Positions 1-8,840 of a stretch of 64,000 nt of DNA are shown here, piece after piece. This DNA is from Kineobactrum salinum. Its GTDB lineage: Bacteria; Pseudomonadota; Gammaproteobacteria; Pseudomonadales; Halieaceae. How positions within the stretch are numbered: position 1 is the first letter of the stretch; each line of letters begins with the position of its first letter. The position numbers were made by a program, and so were the translations under genes. Under the pieces are notes generated by a model, which had not been told where the DNA came from, did no database searches, and worked only from the letters and a program-made list of their open reading frames with translations. The stretch lies in contig NZ_CP048711.1 in NCBI RefSeq assembly GCF_010669285.1, positions 1,984,001-2,048,000 on the forward strand, written 5' to 3'.

Positions 1-1
1 C

Positions 2-133
2 CGGCCGGCACAACAGGCGATAGAAGCCATCAACTACGGCCTGGCAATCACCTGGCTGTTGCTGCTGGCATTGGGCTTCAGCCTGCGCAAACTGGCCCGC
101 AAGCGCTACTACCGCAAGGCCCTGGCACTGTGA
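2..133 (+). CDS. C-terminal end of a GldG-like ABC-transport auxiliary membrane protein (partial)
   Basis: The frame is open from the window edge and ends in TGA at 131-133. The 43 visible residues contain one hydrophobic helix (LAITWLLLLALGF) followed by a strongly basic tail (RKLARKRYYRKAL), as expected for the last membrane helix and cytoplasmic end of a membrane protein. The stop overlaps the GTG start of the DUF4340 gene by four bases (GTGA). In many gammaproteobacteria DUF4340 genes follow a GldG-type auxiliary component of an uncharacterised ABC transporter. The family call rests on that order, since the diagnostic domain lies outside the window. Confidence 0.5.
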   Translation, partial: RPAQQAIEAINYGLAITWLLLLALGFSLRKLARKRYYRKALAL

Positions 134-1086
134 ACCGGATTACCACGCCCCTGCTGCTGATGCTGCTGATTCAGGGCGTCATCACCGCTGCAGTCTATTG
201 GCCGCGGCAGCCAACAGTACTGGCAGATGCGGTGGATGGCTCCTTGCTCAGCCTTGAACCTGCGGCCATTACCAGGATTCACATCGCCGACGACAGCGGC
301 AGCGAGGCACTGCTGCAACGGGTCGATGACGGCTGGCGGCTGCCCGGCTTGATGAACCTGCCGGCCGACCCGGGTCAGGTGCAGCGGCTGCTGCAGGCAT
401 TGACACAGCAGCAGGCGGGTTTCCCGGTGGCGACCAGCGTGGCGGCCAGGCAGCGTTTCGAGGTCACCAGTTATCTGTTCCAGCGCCAGCTGACCCTGCT
501 GCAGGACGACACCGCAGTGGCCACTGTCTACCTCGGCACCGCGCCGGGCTATCGCAAGGTTCACGCCCGCGAAGCGAGCGAGAATGCCATCTACCGCCTC
601 GATTTCAACAACTTCGACGCACCCGCCGAGAGTAGTGGCTGGCTGGACCGGCGCCTGCTGCAGATACCCGCACCGCGGGCGATCACCGGCCCCGGGTTTT
701 CGCTGCGGCGCAGCGGTGATGACAACTGGAAATCCGCGACCGGAGCCAGGCCCGAGGCACGTGAACTGGAAGCTTTGCTGGTTTCACTGCGCAACCTCCA
801 GGTAGAGGGCCTTGCCGGAGAAGATGAGCAGCGCAGTCTCGCCGCCAGCGGCCCGGTATTCGAGCTGGATGTGGTGACCGACGAGGAGGAACTGAAGCTG
901 GCGTTTTTCACGCTGGAACAGGACTACTACCTGCACGACAGCCGCCACGAGCTGTTCTTTGCGATCAGCGGCTACGATTTCGATCGTCTCAACAGCCTGG
1001 ATGCCGCGCGCCTGCAGGGCGGCAGTGAAATGCAACCAGCCCCGGGACACAACGGAACAACCCCGGAGCAAGACGAAAAGCGCTGA
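130..1086 (+). CDS. DUF4340 domain-containing protein
   Basis: This 318-residue protein starts with GTG and overlaps the preceding stop by four bases, so the two genes are translationally coupled. Residues about 6-22 form a single N-terminal membrane anchor (PLLLMLLIQGVITAAVYW). The rest is soluble and reads as beta-rich repeats such as ITRIHIADDSGSEALLQRVDDGWRLPG and VATVYLGTAPGYRKVHARE, which are typical of DUF4340. Proteins of this family are encoded beside GldG-type ABC-2 exporter genes and are probably periplasm-facing, but their biochemical role is not established. The tail is low-complexity and polar. Length and context fit the family. Confidence 0.75.
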   Translation: MNRITTPLLLMLLIQGVITAAVYWPRQPTVLADAVDGSLLSLEPAAITRIHIADDSGSEALLQRVDDGWRLPGLMNLPADPGQVQRLLQALTQQQAGFPVATSVAARQRFEVTSYLFQRQLTLLQDDTAVATVYLGTAPGYRKVHAREASENAIYRLDFNNFDAPAESSGWLDRRLLQIPAPRAITGPGFSLRRSGDDNWKSATGARPEARELEALLVSLRNLQVEGLAGEDEQRSLAASGPVFELDVVTDEEELKLAFFTLEQDYYLHDSRHELFFAISGYDFDRLNSLDAARLQGGSEMQPAPGHNGTTPEQDEKR

Positions 1087-1159
1087 GCCGCCACTGCCCG
1101 GCGACTACTCGCGATGATGATCCGTGCAGCGCGACCGGCCCGCAGGGCCTGGGCCGCTG

Positions 1160-1424
1160 TCAGTTCCGCAGCCGTTCCAGAATACTGGAAAAGTCACGCT
1201 CGCCGTTGCCGGCCTGCTGGTGGGCAGTGTAGAGTTCCCGCGCCAGCCGGCCCATCGCATTGTCCAGGTCACTGTCTTCCGCCACCGCCAGCGCCAGCCC
1301 CAGATCCTTGACCATCAGGTCCACCATGAAGCCGGGCTTGTAGTCATTGCTGGCCGGCGCGAACCAGATTGATGGCCATGGGCCCACCCATGTTGCCAAG
1401 CCCTACGAATCCTGTCTTTGCCAC
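1160..1424 (-). pseudogene. mmsB: mmsB, 3-hydroxyisobutyrate dehydrogenase, remnant with internal deletion
   Basis: Reading from a GTG at 1424, the first 24 codons give the N-terminal Rossmann motif of 3-hydroxyisobutyrate dehydrogenase (AKTGFVGLGNMGGPMAINL). After position about 1352 the sequence continues in another frame with the family's C-terminal end (APASNDYKPGFMVDLMVKDLGLALA, then ARELYTAHQQAG). Roughly 200 central residues, including the catalytic lysine region, are missing. The join contains ggccggcgc (1352-1360), which can encode both RAG of the N-terminal part and APA of the C-terminal part. This suggests deletion between two short direct repeats. The intact enzyme would oxidise 3-hydroxyisobutyrate in valine catabolism; this copy cannot be functional. 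Confidence 0.8.
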
Positions 1425-1494
1425 ATTGATGCCCTTTGCCTGTTATAGATTGCGGTGAATTCTTGCTTTCCCATAGTTTGGCTACCAGGGTAGC

Positions 1495-1604
1495 GGCATC
1501 GGCCGGGGTGCGGTGTTCAAGACCGTATGCGACATGGATGTCGCATCCGAGCCCCCAGGGAGGGGTTTACGGCGTGTCTTGAACACCGCACCCCGGTCGA
1601 TGCC
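1495..1604. repeat. Structured intergenic repeat, copy A
   Basis: An imperfect palindrome of 110 bp. The inner 21-bp arms at 1503-1523 and 1576-1596 are perfectly complementary, and pairing extends outward to 1495/1604 with one mismatch. The 52-bp core (1524-1575) holds two small hairpins, one around gacatggatgtc and one around ccccagggagggg, separated by cgag and followed by tttacggcg. The core is nearly identical to copy B at 41391-41506, but the outer arms are completely different in sequence. It lies between two decayed mms genes on the minus strand. It could be a mobile palindromic element or a structured terminator-like site. Confidence 0.75.
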
Positions 1605-1674
1605 TCGGAGGTCGAAGTGTCAACCTCCCTTTAGGTCCTGTAGCCCAATACTCTGCGACAGCAAGGACGACGAA

Positions 1675-2788
1675 TTACAGATCCGCCAGCGGATTGCTGT
1701 CCCAGGGTGCGCTGAAAAAGCGGTCCAGCAGCGCCTGCAGAACATCCCGCGAGCGGCTGAATTCCCAGGCAGGCTGGCGATCCTTGTCGATCAACAGCGC
1801 GCGCCCTCGGCGAACTCCGGGTAGCGCACCACATTGGTGGCGAGCTGGATTTCCGCCTGGAACACCTCCCGCAGCGAAGCGTGGCGGGTTTCCCGCAGTT
1901 GCCGGTCGATCCACAGCGCTGCCAGCTTGGAGCCGTGGGCCAGGCTGTCGCGGGCCTTGGCCAGCCACGGATCATCGGTGTGCTGGGAAATGATATTGTC
2001 GATCACCTCGTGGATATCGTCGCCGTCACAGAGAGAGTTGATACGGGCCATATGCGGCTCCACCTGGCCACCCGGCAGCGAGCCCAGGCTCTGCTCGGCA
2101 AAACGCCGCAATGAATGGCGTACCAGGCCGTGGTTGGCAGCGTCGTCATCGGCCAGCCATTGTTGCTGTTGCAATTCGCGCAGCACCGCGTCCTTGTGTT
2201 CGCTGGCGATGAAACGGTCCGCAAGCCCGGTATACAGCGCATCCGCGGCGTTGATGGAGGCCCCGGTCAGGGCCAGAAACTGCCCCGCCTTGCCGGGCAT
2301 GTGGTTCAGGAACCAGCTGCCGCCCACATCAGGGAACAGCGCGATGGTAATCTCGGGCATTGCGATCCGGGTGGTCTCGGTCACAACCCGGTGGCTGCAG
2401 GCCGCCAGGACTCCCAACCCGCCCCCATCACAATACCGTGGCCCCAGCAGACAATAGGCTTGGGAAAGGTGTGGAGGGCATGGTTCATCCGGTATTCCCG
2501 GGTGAAAAAGCTCTCCGCGTAGTCGCAGGGCCCACCCGGATTGGCGACGGCCGAGCGGTACAGCGCCTGCACATCACCACCGGCACAGAGCGCCCTGTCG
2601 CCCGCGCCCTCGATGAACACCATTGCCACGGAATCGTCCTGCTGCCACTGGCGCAGCCTTGCGTGAAGCTGGTCCACCATATCCAGGGTCAGGGAATTGA
2701 GCGTGCCGGGCACATTCAGTGTGACCCGGCCAATAGAGCCTGTCCTGGCGGGCAGTTCGGCAAATACAATCGCTTCGTTATCCGGCAT
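1675..2788 (-). pseudogene. 3-hydroxyisobutyryl-CoA hydrolase (enoyl-CoA hydratase family), two frameshifts
   Basis: The full-length product would be about 371 residues, the usual size for 3-hydroxyisobutyryl-CoA hydrolase. Visible crotonase-fold motifs are RALCAGGDVQALY (oxyanion hole), TFPKPIVCWGHGIVMGAG and MPEITIALFPDVGGSWFL. The frame breaks near 2418-2426 (between VMGAG and LGVLAACSHRVV) and again near 1804-1806 (between EFAEG and ALLIDKDRQPAW). Both breaks are cured by adding one base to a short C run on the plus strand. The start ATG at 2788 follows AGGAG. It sits between broken acyl-CoA dehydrogenase and mmsB genes and would hydrolyse 3-hydroxyisobutyryl-CoA in valine degradation. 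The frameshifts could be sequencing errors. Confidence 0.8.
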
Positions 2789-2798
2789 CAGCTGCTCC

Positions 2799-3385
2799 TT
2801 AGCGGTTACGCCACTGCGCGATGATCACGCGCATTATTTCGTTGGTACCTTCCAGGATCTGGTGAACCCGGGTATCGCGTACATGACGCTCCATCGGGTA
2901 CTCGCAGATGTAGCCATAACCTCCGAACAGCTGCAACGCATCGTTGCAGATCTGAAAGCCGGCATCGGTGGCGAAGCGCTTGGCCATCGCACAGTAAGTG
3001 GAGGCCTGAGAATCTCCGGCGTCGAGCTTCCAGGCCGCCAGCCGCACCATCTGCCGCGCCGCCACCAACTCTGTCAACATGTCCGCCAGCTTGAAGCGGG
3101 TAGCCTGGAAGTCGGCGATGGCGGCGTCAAACTGGCGCCGCTCCTGCACATAGTCGCCAGTTCCTCGACGATCAGGCTGGCATCCAGCCTGCTCATGCCC
3201 AGGCCGCCCGCGCGTTCGGGGGTATACATGCCCATGAATCCCAATTCGCCGGCTGCCGCCAGTACCTCTTTGGGAAAGATGGACTCTGCGTCCCAGCGCG
3301 CAGCGTGGGGCGCCAACTGGCCCTGCGCGAATGCGCGGGCGCTGTCGACAAAAGCCTTCTGGTCTTCGTTGCGTGAAAAGTCCAA
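2799..3385 (-). pseudogene. Acyl-CoA dehydrogenase (isobutyryl-CoA type), internal deletion
   Basis: The N-terminal part begins at a TTG (3385) preceded by GGAGG and reads as an acyl-CoA dehydrogenase N-domain (DFSRNEDQKAFVDSARAFA, then ELGFMGMYTPERAGGLGMSRLD and IVEELA). At about 3150-3160 it jumps, in a different frame, to the C-terminal helical domain (YVQERRQFDAAIADFQ, then QLFGGYGYICEYPMERHVRD and ILEGTNEIMRVII). About 185 residues are absent, including most of the FAD/acyl-binding beta domain. In the mms operon this enzyme would oxidise isobutyryl-CoA. The deletion is too large to be a base-calling error, though misassembly is possible. Confidence 0.8.
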
Positions 3386-3433
3386 GTCCTTGCCTCCCGG
3401 ACGCAAAGCCGCGCCTGGCGCGGCTCAGTGGCG

Positions 3434-3577
3434 TTATTGTGAAGCGCTAGCCTCGTGGGTTGCAAAAGGAACTTCCGCCAGCAGTTGCTGGTTGGCGGGA
3501 TTGGTGACCGGCAGCTTTTCACTGCTGGTGCTTTGCATGAATTCACCGTTGATGTACAACGGAACCTGACGTGCCAT
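3434..3577 (-). pseudogene. mmsA: mmsA, methylmalonate-semialdehyde dehydrogenase, N-terminal stub
   Basis: The ATG at 3577 opens 47 codons. The first 40 or so match the N-terminus of CoA-acylating methylmalonate-semialdehyde dehydrogenase (QVPLYINGEFMQS, PVTNPANQQLLAEVPFAT). The frame then stops at TAA (3436-3434); the remaining ~450 residues, including the NAD site and catalytic cysteine, are gone. Immediately downstream lies a perfect 19-bp palindrome, agccgcgcc-t-ggcgcggct, at 3407-3425. It is the first gene after the divergent mmsR, so the operon's promoter-proximal gene is nearly completely lost. Confidence 0.8.
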
Positions 3578-3717
3578 GACGATTACCTGCGGGTTTGATG
3601 GTTGTGCTTATAAACATAGCACTGCCAACCGCTATTGCACATTGTCGAAATTGCGTATCATATGGACTATATTGTTGCATTAAATGCCCCAAAAGTGTCT
3701 GTTCTGGAATATTAGCG

Positions 3718-4599
3718 ATGATCACCACGTCCCAATGGCCCCTCCCGGCCGAGGGTATACGGTTTCTGACACCGGCTTTCATGCTGGAACAGCTGCACCG
3801 TCACCCACTCACCCGCGACTGTTACCCGACCGCGATGGGCTACTATCCCCATGCCCGTGGACACCGCATGCGCCGGCCGCGTCACGATGACAACCTGCTG
3901 CTGTACTGTGTCGACGGCCGTGGCCGATTACGGTTGGGAGAGCAGCGCCACGATATAGGCGGCGGCGACCTGATGCTGCTGCCCCAGGGTCTGGCTCACA
4001 GCTACGCCGCCAGCAGGGAACAACCATGGAGCCTGTACTGGGTGCATTTCCAGGGAGTGAGCAGCCGCATTTTCATGGAGTACCTGGGCTACCGTCCCGG
4101 CAAGGCCGTGGTTCACGCCGGTATTGCACCGCCGCTGATCGCCGGCTTTCACAGCCTGCTGGCGGTAACCAAGACCGGCTACAGCAGCAGCGCCTTCATC
4201 AATGCCGCCAACCAGTGCCGGCACCTGTTCACCCAGTTCGTGCTGGAGACCAACCGCCAGCGCGCGACCCACCCCGCGGGCATGGACCTCGAAGCCATTC
4301 AGAACACCATGCAGGAAAACATTCACCGCACACTGGAGCTGGAGGAACTGGCAGCCATCGCCCACCTGTCCAAATACCATTTCTCCAACCGCTACAAGGC
4401 CCTGACCGGTTACTCCCCGATCAAGCACTTCCTGCACATGAAGATCGAGTACGCCTGCCAGCTGCTGGACAGCTCTGAGCTGAGCGTGAAGGCCATCGCC
4501 GATGCAGTTGGCTATGACGACGCGCTGTACTTTTCCCGCCTGTTTCGCCAGACCATGGGGCTGTCGCCGCGGGCCTATCGCAGCTCGGTACGCAAGTAG
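3718..4599 (+). CDS. mmsR: AraC-family transcriptional regulator, MmsR-like
   Basis: The protein has 293 residues from the ATG at 3718; an in-frame upstream start exists but gives a non-family N-terminus. The N-terminal two-thirds is an AraC-type cupin sensor (GYYPHARGHRMRRPRHDDNLLLY, GGGDLMLLPQGLAHSY). The C-terminal 100 residues hold two helix-turn-helix motifs (LEELAAIAHLSKYHFSNRYKALTGYSP and VKAIADAVGYDDALYFSRLFRQTMGLSPRAYR). It is divergent from the mmsA stub, the usual arrangement for MmsR, activator of the valine mms operon. All four operon genes seen here are broken while this regulator is intact, so it may have lost its local target. Confidence 0.82.
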   Translation: MITTSQWPLPAEGIRFLTPAFMLEQLHRHPLTRDCYPTAMGYYPHARGHRMRRPRHDDNLLLYCVDGRGRLRLGEQRHDIGGGDLMLLPQGLAHSYAASREQPWSLYWVHFQGVSSRIFMEYLGYRPGKAVVHAGIAPPLIAGFHSLLAVTKTGYSSSAFINAANQCRHLFTQFVLETNRQRATHPAGMDLEAIQNTMQENIHRTLELEELAAIAHLSKYHFSNRYKALTGYSPIKHFLHMKIEYACQLLDSSELSVKAIADAVGYDDALYFSRLFRQTMGLSPRAYRSSVRK

Positions 4600-4612
4600 C
4601 CGCCGGCTGGTA

Positions 4613-5596
4613 TCAGTCGGGGCCGCGGCGGTAGACCTCCGGGTTGACGCAGTGGGGCATGGGCTCACCGCTCAGGGCCGCGATCGCGTTATCGGCGGCA
4701 ATATCGGCCATGCGCGCACGGGTGCGGGCAGTGGCACTGCCGATATGTGGTGCAAGTACCACATTGGGCAGACCCAGCAGCGGGTGATCCTCGGGCACCG
4801 GCTCTTCCTCAAATACATCGATGCCAGCGGCGAACAGCGCGCCACTGGCCAGCGCTTCAGCCAGCGCCCGTTCGTCGACGATACCACCGCGCGCGGTGTT
4901 GACCAGCACCGCGCCGGGCTTCATCAGCGCAATACGGCGCGCATCCAGCAGGCCACAGGTCTCGGCCGTCAACGGCAGGTGGAGACTGACAAAATCGCTG
5001 CTTTGCAGCAGTGTATCCAGCTCTACCAGGCTGATACCCGGCAGTTGCCGGGGGCTGCGGTTCCAGGCCTGCACCTGCATGCCAAACGCCGCAGCGCGGC
5101 GGGCCACCGCCTGACCGATGGCTCCCAGGCCGACGATACCCAGGGTGGCACCCTCGACGTCCTTCCCAGTGAAAAAGTCCGGTGACCACCGGTTTTCACG
5201 GCGCCATTCCCCCTGACGCACAAACCGGTCCGCCTCCACGATCCGGCGCGCAGCCGCCAGCAGCAGCGCGAAAGTGGTGTCGGCGGTGGTTTCCACCAGC
5301 ACGCCCGGCGTATGGCCCAGCGGAATACCGCGCTCGGTCAGCGCGGCGACATCCACATGGTCGACACCCACCGACATGCTGGATACGAACTTCAGCTGGG
5401 GCATGGCCTCAACCAACTCGCGGTCAATCCGGTCCGTCAGCAGACATAGCAGGCCCTGGCAGCCGGCCAACTCCTCCCGCAATGCCTCCGCGGCAAGCAG
5501 GCCCGGACCCAGCCAGACGTTCATATCGCAGTGCGCTGACAATGCGAGAATACGCTCGCCCGGCAGGGCGTGAGTCACGAATACTTTTTTATCCAT
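4613..5596 (-). CDS. D-2-hydroxyacid dehydrogenase (glyoxylate/hydroxypyruvate reductase family)
   Basis: The likely start at 5596 (MDKKVFVTHALPG) gives 327 residues, the family norm. The NAD(P)-binding Rossmann motif is TLGIVGLGAIGQAVARRAAAFGMQV. The signature segments LMKPGAVLVNTARGGIVDERAL (substrate/cofactor arginine) and EEEPVPEDHPLLGLPNVVLAPHIGSAT (catalytic Glu and His) are present. These cytosolic enzymes reduce glyoxylate, hydroxypyruvate or other 2-oxoacids to D-hydroxyacids; the exact substrate cannot be read from sequence. It converges with mmsR with a 13-bp gap. Confidence 0.85.
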   Translation of the reverse strand: MDKKVFVTHALPGERILALSAHCDMNVWLGPGLLAAEALREELAGCQGLLCLLTDRIDRELVEAMPQLKFVSSMSVGVDHVDVAALTERGIPLGHTPGVLVETTADTTFALLLAAARRIVEADRFVRQGEWRRENRWSPDFFTGKDVEGATLGIVGLGAIGQAVARRAAAFGMQVQAWNRSPRQLPGISLVELDTLLQSSDFVSLHLPLTAETCGLLDARRIALMKPGAVLVNTARGGIVDERALAEALASGALFAAGIDVFEEEPVPEDHPLLGLPNVVLAPHIGSATARTRARMADIAADNAIAALSGEPMPHCVNPEVYRRGPD

Positions 5597-5808
5597 GCAA
5601 TGAGCATACCTCAATCTCGCCACCCCGCAACAGGCGACCGCCCGATTCCGCGGGCAGTCCGGAGGCCATCACTTGTACTGTAAGCTGTTCCAGTTATGAT
5701 GGACTGATAATCCGGGGAACATCCCCAGCCGGCCACAGTCCAAGTCCGCCAACAGTACGCAGGCCCACCAGACCCAGCCGGCGACATCATTCAGAACAGG
5801 CCACAAGC

Positions 5809-6499
5809 ATGAATCAATCCAGCGCTGCACTCAACGGCGACCTCAGCCAGCGCATCGTCGTCGACACGTCATCCATGGACTGGAGCCCCGGTCCCGTGGA
5901 CCACGTCCTGCACAAATGGCTGCACCGCACAGGGCCGGACGAATCGGCGCAGCTCACTTCGCTGGTACGCTACGAGCCCGGTGCGCGACTTCCTGCCCAT
6001 GACCACCCCAGGGAGAAGAGATCCTGGTGCTGGAGGGCACCTTCTCCGACGAACACGGTGACTGGCCAGCGGGCAGCTATCTGCTGAACCCGGAGGGATC
6101 CCACCATTCCCCATTTTCCGAACAGGGATGTCTGCTGTTCGTAAAGCAACGCCAGTATCCGGGTGCCAGTCGCGAACATGTGTCCGTGAAAACCCACGAG
6201 CGCTCGTGGCAGCCCTCAGTGCGCAAAAACACCAGCTGGAAGAAGCTCTATGCCCAGGAGCCCTATACCGATTTCATGCGACTGGAGAGCTGGGACACGC
6301 CGGCGGAAATCGGTCAGATCAACTTCCCCCACGGCGCCGAGATCCTGGTCCTGAAAGGCAGTTTTGCCGACCAGTACGACAGCTTCCCCACCTATTGCTG
6401 GCTACGCATCCCCACCGGTGGCGCAATCAACCCCACCAGCAATGACTATTGCGAGTTGTACATCAAGGAGGGGGCTTTAGCTATCTGCGCAGCGCGTAG
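5809..6499 (+). pseudogene. ChrR-like double-cupin protein, two frameshifts
   Basis: Joined across two breaks the product would be about 230 residues with two ChrR-type cupin repeats. The first is LVRYEPGARLPAHDHP, then ILVLEGTFSDEHGDWPAGSYLLNPEGSHH. The second is IGQINFPHGAEILVLKGSFADQYDSFPTYCWLRIP. The frame breaks at the CCCC run 6006-6009 (after AHDHP) and at the GGGGG run 6470-6474 (after YIKEG). One extra base in each restores the family sequence, ending at TAG 6497-6499. In ChrR such cupin domains bind metal and act as anti-sigma or sensor domains; no ECF sigma gene is adjacent here. Either a recent pseudogene or an intact gene carrying homopolymer errors. Confidence 0.75.
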
Positions 6500-6503
6500 T
6501 GCT

Positions 6504-7115
6504 TCAGGATTTGATAGCTTCATTGAGAAACTGTCGCAATACCCTGGCGCAGGCGGAAAGATCCACACGATCTGGATCCACACTGTACTGGCCGATCAGT
6601 CCATCCAGGGTTGCCTGTATAACATCCGCTAAAGCGCTGGACTTCAACTTGAAGGAGCATCCCTCCTTCTTGCAGTCCTCGATCAGGCGTCGAAGAAACG
6701 CTCGTTGCGTCTGATTCGTGTCCGACATGTACTCCTTTTTCTCTTCGAGATTACCAAAGCTGCCGAGGACATCGATATAGAGCAAAAATGATTCATAGTT
6801 TTTCTGGACATAACTGGCAAATGCATTGGGAAGCTCCAGCAACTTGTCTCTGGCCGTACTTTTCTTCTCCAGTTGAGCGCTGAGAAAACTGCCATAAGTG
6901 TTCAGAATATCCTCGAGAACAGCCTTTCCCAATTCGGATTTGCTGCCATAGTGATAAAGAATGACCCCCTTGCTGATATCCGCGGCTTCAGCAATATCCG
7001 AAAGAGACGCCTGATTAAACCCCACACGTATAAAAAGGTCGCGAGCTATCTCTTGAATCTGCTTCTGGCGCGCCTCCTCAATAAACGTGGGTTTGCTGCG
7101 CTTGGCTCTAACCAT
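6504..7115 (-). CDS. TetR/AcrR-family transcriptional regulator
   Basis: A 203-residue protein with an N-terminal TetR helix-turn-helix at about residues 18-62 (IQEIARDLFIRVGFNQASLSDIAEAADISKGVILYHYGSK), followed by an all-helical ligand domain with no recognisable ligand signature. It is transcribed away from the MFS symporter gene across a 384-bp intergenic region, so it is the probable local regulator of the AT-rich island that follows. Its base composition matches the island. Its C-terminus converges with the ChrR-like pseudogene. Confidence 0.85.
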   Translation of the reverse strand: MVRAKRSKPTFIEEARQKQIQEIARDLFIRVGFNQASLSDIAEAADISKGVILYHYGSKSELGKAVLEDILNTYGSFLSAQLEKKSTARDKLLELPNAFASYVQKNYESFLLYIDVLGSFGNLEEKKEYMSDTNQTQRAFLRRLIEDCKKEGCSFKLKSSALADVIQATLDGLIGQYSVDPDRVDLSACARVLRQFLNEAIKS

Positions 7116-7499
7116 AATGGATGTCTTCTTTCATAGTTCTCTGGAGAGTATCGAAACTAGTCATCGGCAGCACATGGATGCCTGAACCGCCCAACTACAT
7201 ACATCATCATATTAGAATGTTTTATCCAAGGCAAAAGGAACGTTTCATAACACTATCCACCGGACCAGACTTTGCGCCCACCCCCAAAACCACCTTAATT
7301 CCATCGGACATTTATTTGACTGACGTGCAGTTTTTGGTAGACTACTTGGCAGTGCATTTCACGCCATCATCCCAAGAATGGTCAGCCTCTCCTGGCATGG
7401 GAATGCCGGCCACGCAGCGTGAACGCCTGGCCGGCGCCTCCCATGACAGGGGCAAGGGGTAGCCGAAGCCACAACAGATCAGTACTCATTGAGGCCGGC
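7116..7499. other. Intergenic region between tetR and the MFS gene
   Basis: No gene is seen in these 384 bp. It should hold the divergent promoters of the TetR gene and of the MFS-amidase pair. A plausible sigma-70 promoter for the latter is TTGACT at 7316-7321 and TAGACT at 7338-7343 with a 16-bp spacer. That leaves a leader of about 150 bases before the ATG at 7500. No convincing long palindrome for TetR binding was found by eye. Confidence 0.4.
7316..7343 (+). promoter_or_regulatory. Candidate sigma-70 promoter for the MFS-amidase genes
   Basis: The sequence shows TTGACT, a 16-bp spacer and TAGACT, with an AT-rich stretch upstream. It precedes the MFS ATG by about 157 bases. This is pattern matching only. 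Confidence 0.35.
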
Positions 7500-8840
7500 A
7501 TGTCGGAAAAAGAGGACACTCCCATAAAATACTGGCAGATCAGCGCCTATGCGGGACCGGCCATGATCACCAGCCTTGCATGGATGCCGCTGGGCTACGT
7601 CATCGTGAAATTCTATGCCAAGTACACCAGTCTGGACATAGCAACCATCGGAACTATTATCCTGTTCGCCCGACTATTCGATGCAGTCAGCGACCCGGCC
7701 ATCGCCTGGCTTTCGGACAGCATGCCCACGAAATGGGGACGGAGGAAGCCGTGGATTGTTCTGAGCGCGCCCATTACCGCCACAGGGTTCGCGCTGATCT
7801 TCATGCCTCCTAGCGACATTCACTGGACCTATTTCCTGGCGGCGAACATAACCCTTTATGTTGGCTGGACATTCTTCGAGATAACCCACATAGCCTGGGG
7901 TCTGGAGGTCGTACACAGGCCGGAACAACGCGCCAGGCTCGGGGTCACCTTGAAGGTGTTTGCATACATCGGTTCGCTTCTCTTCTTTGCCTTTCCATTC
8001 ATATTCAATCCCGACCCCCAATCATCCGAATTCACTCAGCCGGTCATGAAAGCGCTGGGGCTCACAATAGCAATTAGCTTTCCTTTGCTCGCGCTGTTTT
8101 CCGTAAACGTGGTACCACAAGAGGCCAGGGCCCACTCATCACCTTATTCCTTTATCGAGACAATAAGAGAAATAATCGGTAGCCGGACCTTTCGGTTCTA
8201 TGCGGCAGCTTTCATATGTTGGGCCTGCGCCGATGCAATTATCGTTGCCCTTTTTCTCGTCTATGTGGATGTGTATCTGGATCTATCAATGTATGAAGGT
8301 GCGATATTGCTCGCTGCATACTGCAGCCGCCTGGTCGCTGCACCGTTTGCCTACCGCCTGCTGAAGAACTTTTCCCACAAGACACTATGGTGTTACGCGA
8401 CCTGCGCAAATGCTCTTCTCATGCCCATGGTTGCCATTTTCCCCACGGGCCCAGGAGCAATGGGAATCATAATGACTTACGCTGCAATAATAGGCGTTGT
8501 CGACTGCCTGATCGGAATACTCGTAATTACCTTGCTAGGCCAAGTCATCGACGATGACAGCGCCAGAACCCATCACGACAAAGCGGCCAGTTACAAGGCG
8601 GCAACAAATCTTATCGAAAAAACCGGCCGCGCACTCGGCACCAGCAGCAGTCTGATCATTGTCGGGTCCTCCGGATTAACTGTAGGCGGTGAAAGCAGCG
8701 ATCTCTCCATAGTAACTCTGATAGCAGTCCTGGCGGTAGTACCGCCTTTACTCAACCTGATGTCTTCGTTCCTTATGAGCAAATTCCCAACCCAAAGTGA
8801 ACATGTCCGGGAAGCCTTTGCAATTGAGCTTTCCAAATGA
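7500..8840 (+). CDS. MFS transporter, GPH (glycoside-pentoside-hexuronide:cation symporter) family
   Basis: A 446-residue integral membrane protein from the ATG at 7500, with about 12 hydrophobic segments. The GPH signature appears after the second helix: DAVSDPAIAWLSDSMPTKWGRRKPWI. A second characteristic segment, THIAWGLEVVHRPEQRARLG, follows helix 4. GPH proteins import small organic solutes with a cation. The usual sugar specificity is not implied here, since the neighbours are amide- and amino-acid-processing enzymes. Its stop codon overlaps the amidase ATG by four bases, indicating one transcript and coupled translation. It is the likely inner-membrane importer of the island's substrate or product. 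Confidence 0.82.
   Translation: MSEKEDTPIKYWQISAYAGPAMITSLAWMPLGYVIVKFYAKYTSLDIATIGTIILFARLFDAVSDPAIAWLSDSMPTKWGRRKPWIVLSAPITATGFALIFMPPSDIHWTYFLAANITLYVGWTFFEITHIAWGLEVVHRPEQRARLGVTLKVFAYIGSLLFFAFPFIFNPDPQSSEFTQPVMKALGLTIAISFPLLALFSVNVVPQEARAHSSPYSFIETIREIIGSRTFRFYAAAFICWACADAIIVALFLVYVDVYLDLSMYEGAILLAAYCSRLVAAPFAYRLLKNFSHKTLWCYATCANALLMPMVAIFPTGPGAMGIIMTYAAIIGVVDCLIGILVITLLGQVIDDDSARTHHDKAASYKAATNLIEKTGRALGTSSSLIIVGSSGLTVGGESSDLSIVTLIAVLAVVPPLLNLMSSFLMSKFPTQSEHVREAFAIELSK

Noticed and set aside
5182-5808. Plus-strand open frame leading into the ChrR-like gene
   Set aside because: It is the antisense of the hydroxyacid dehydrogenase plus intergenic sequence; the cupin protein starts at 5809.
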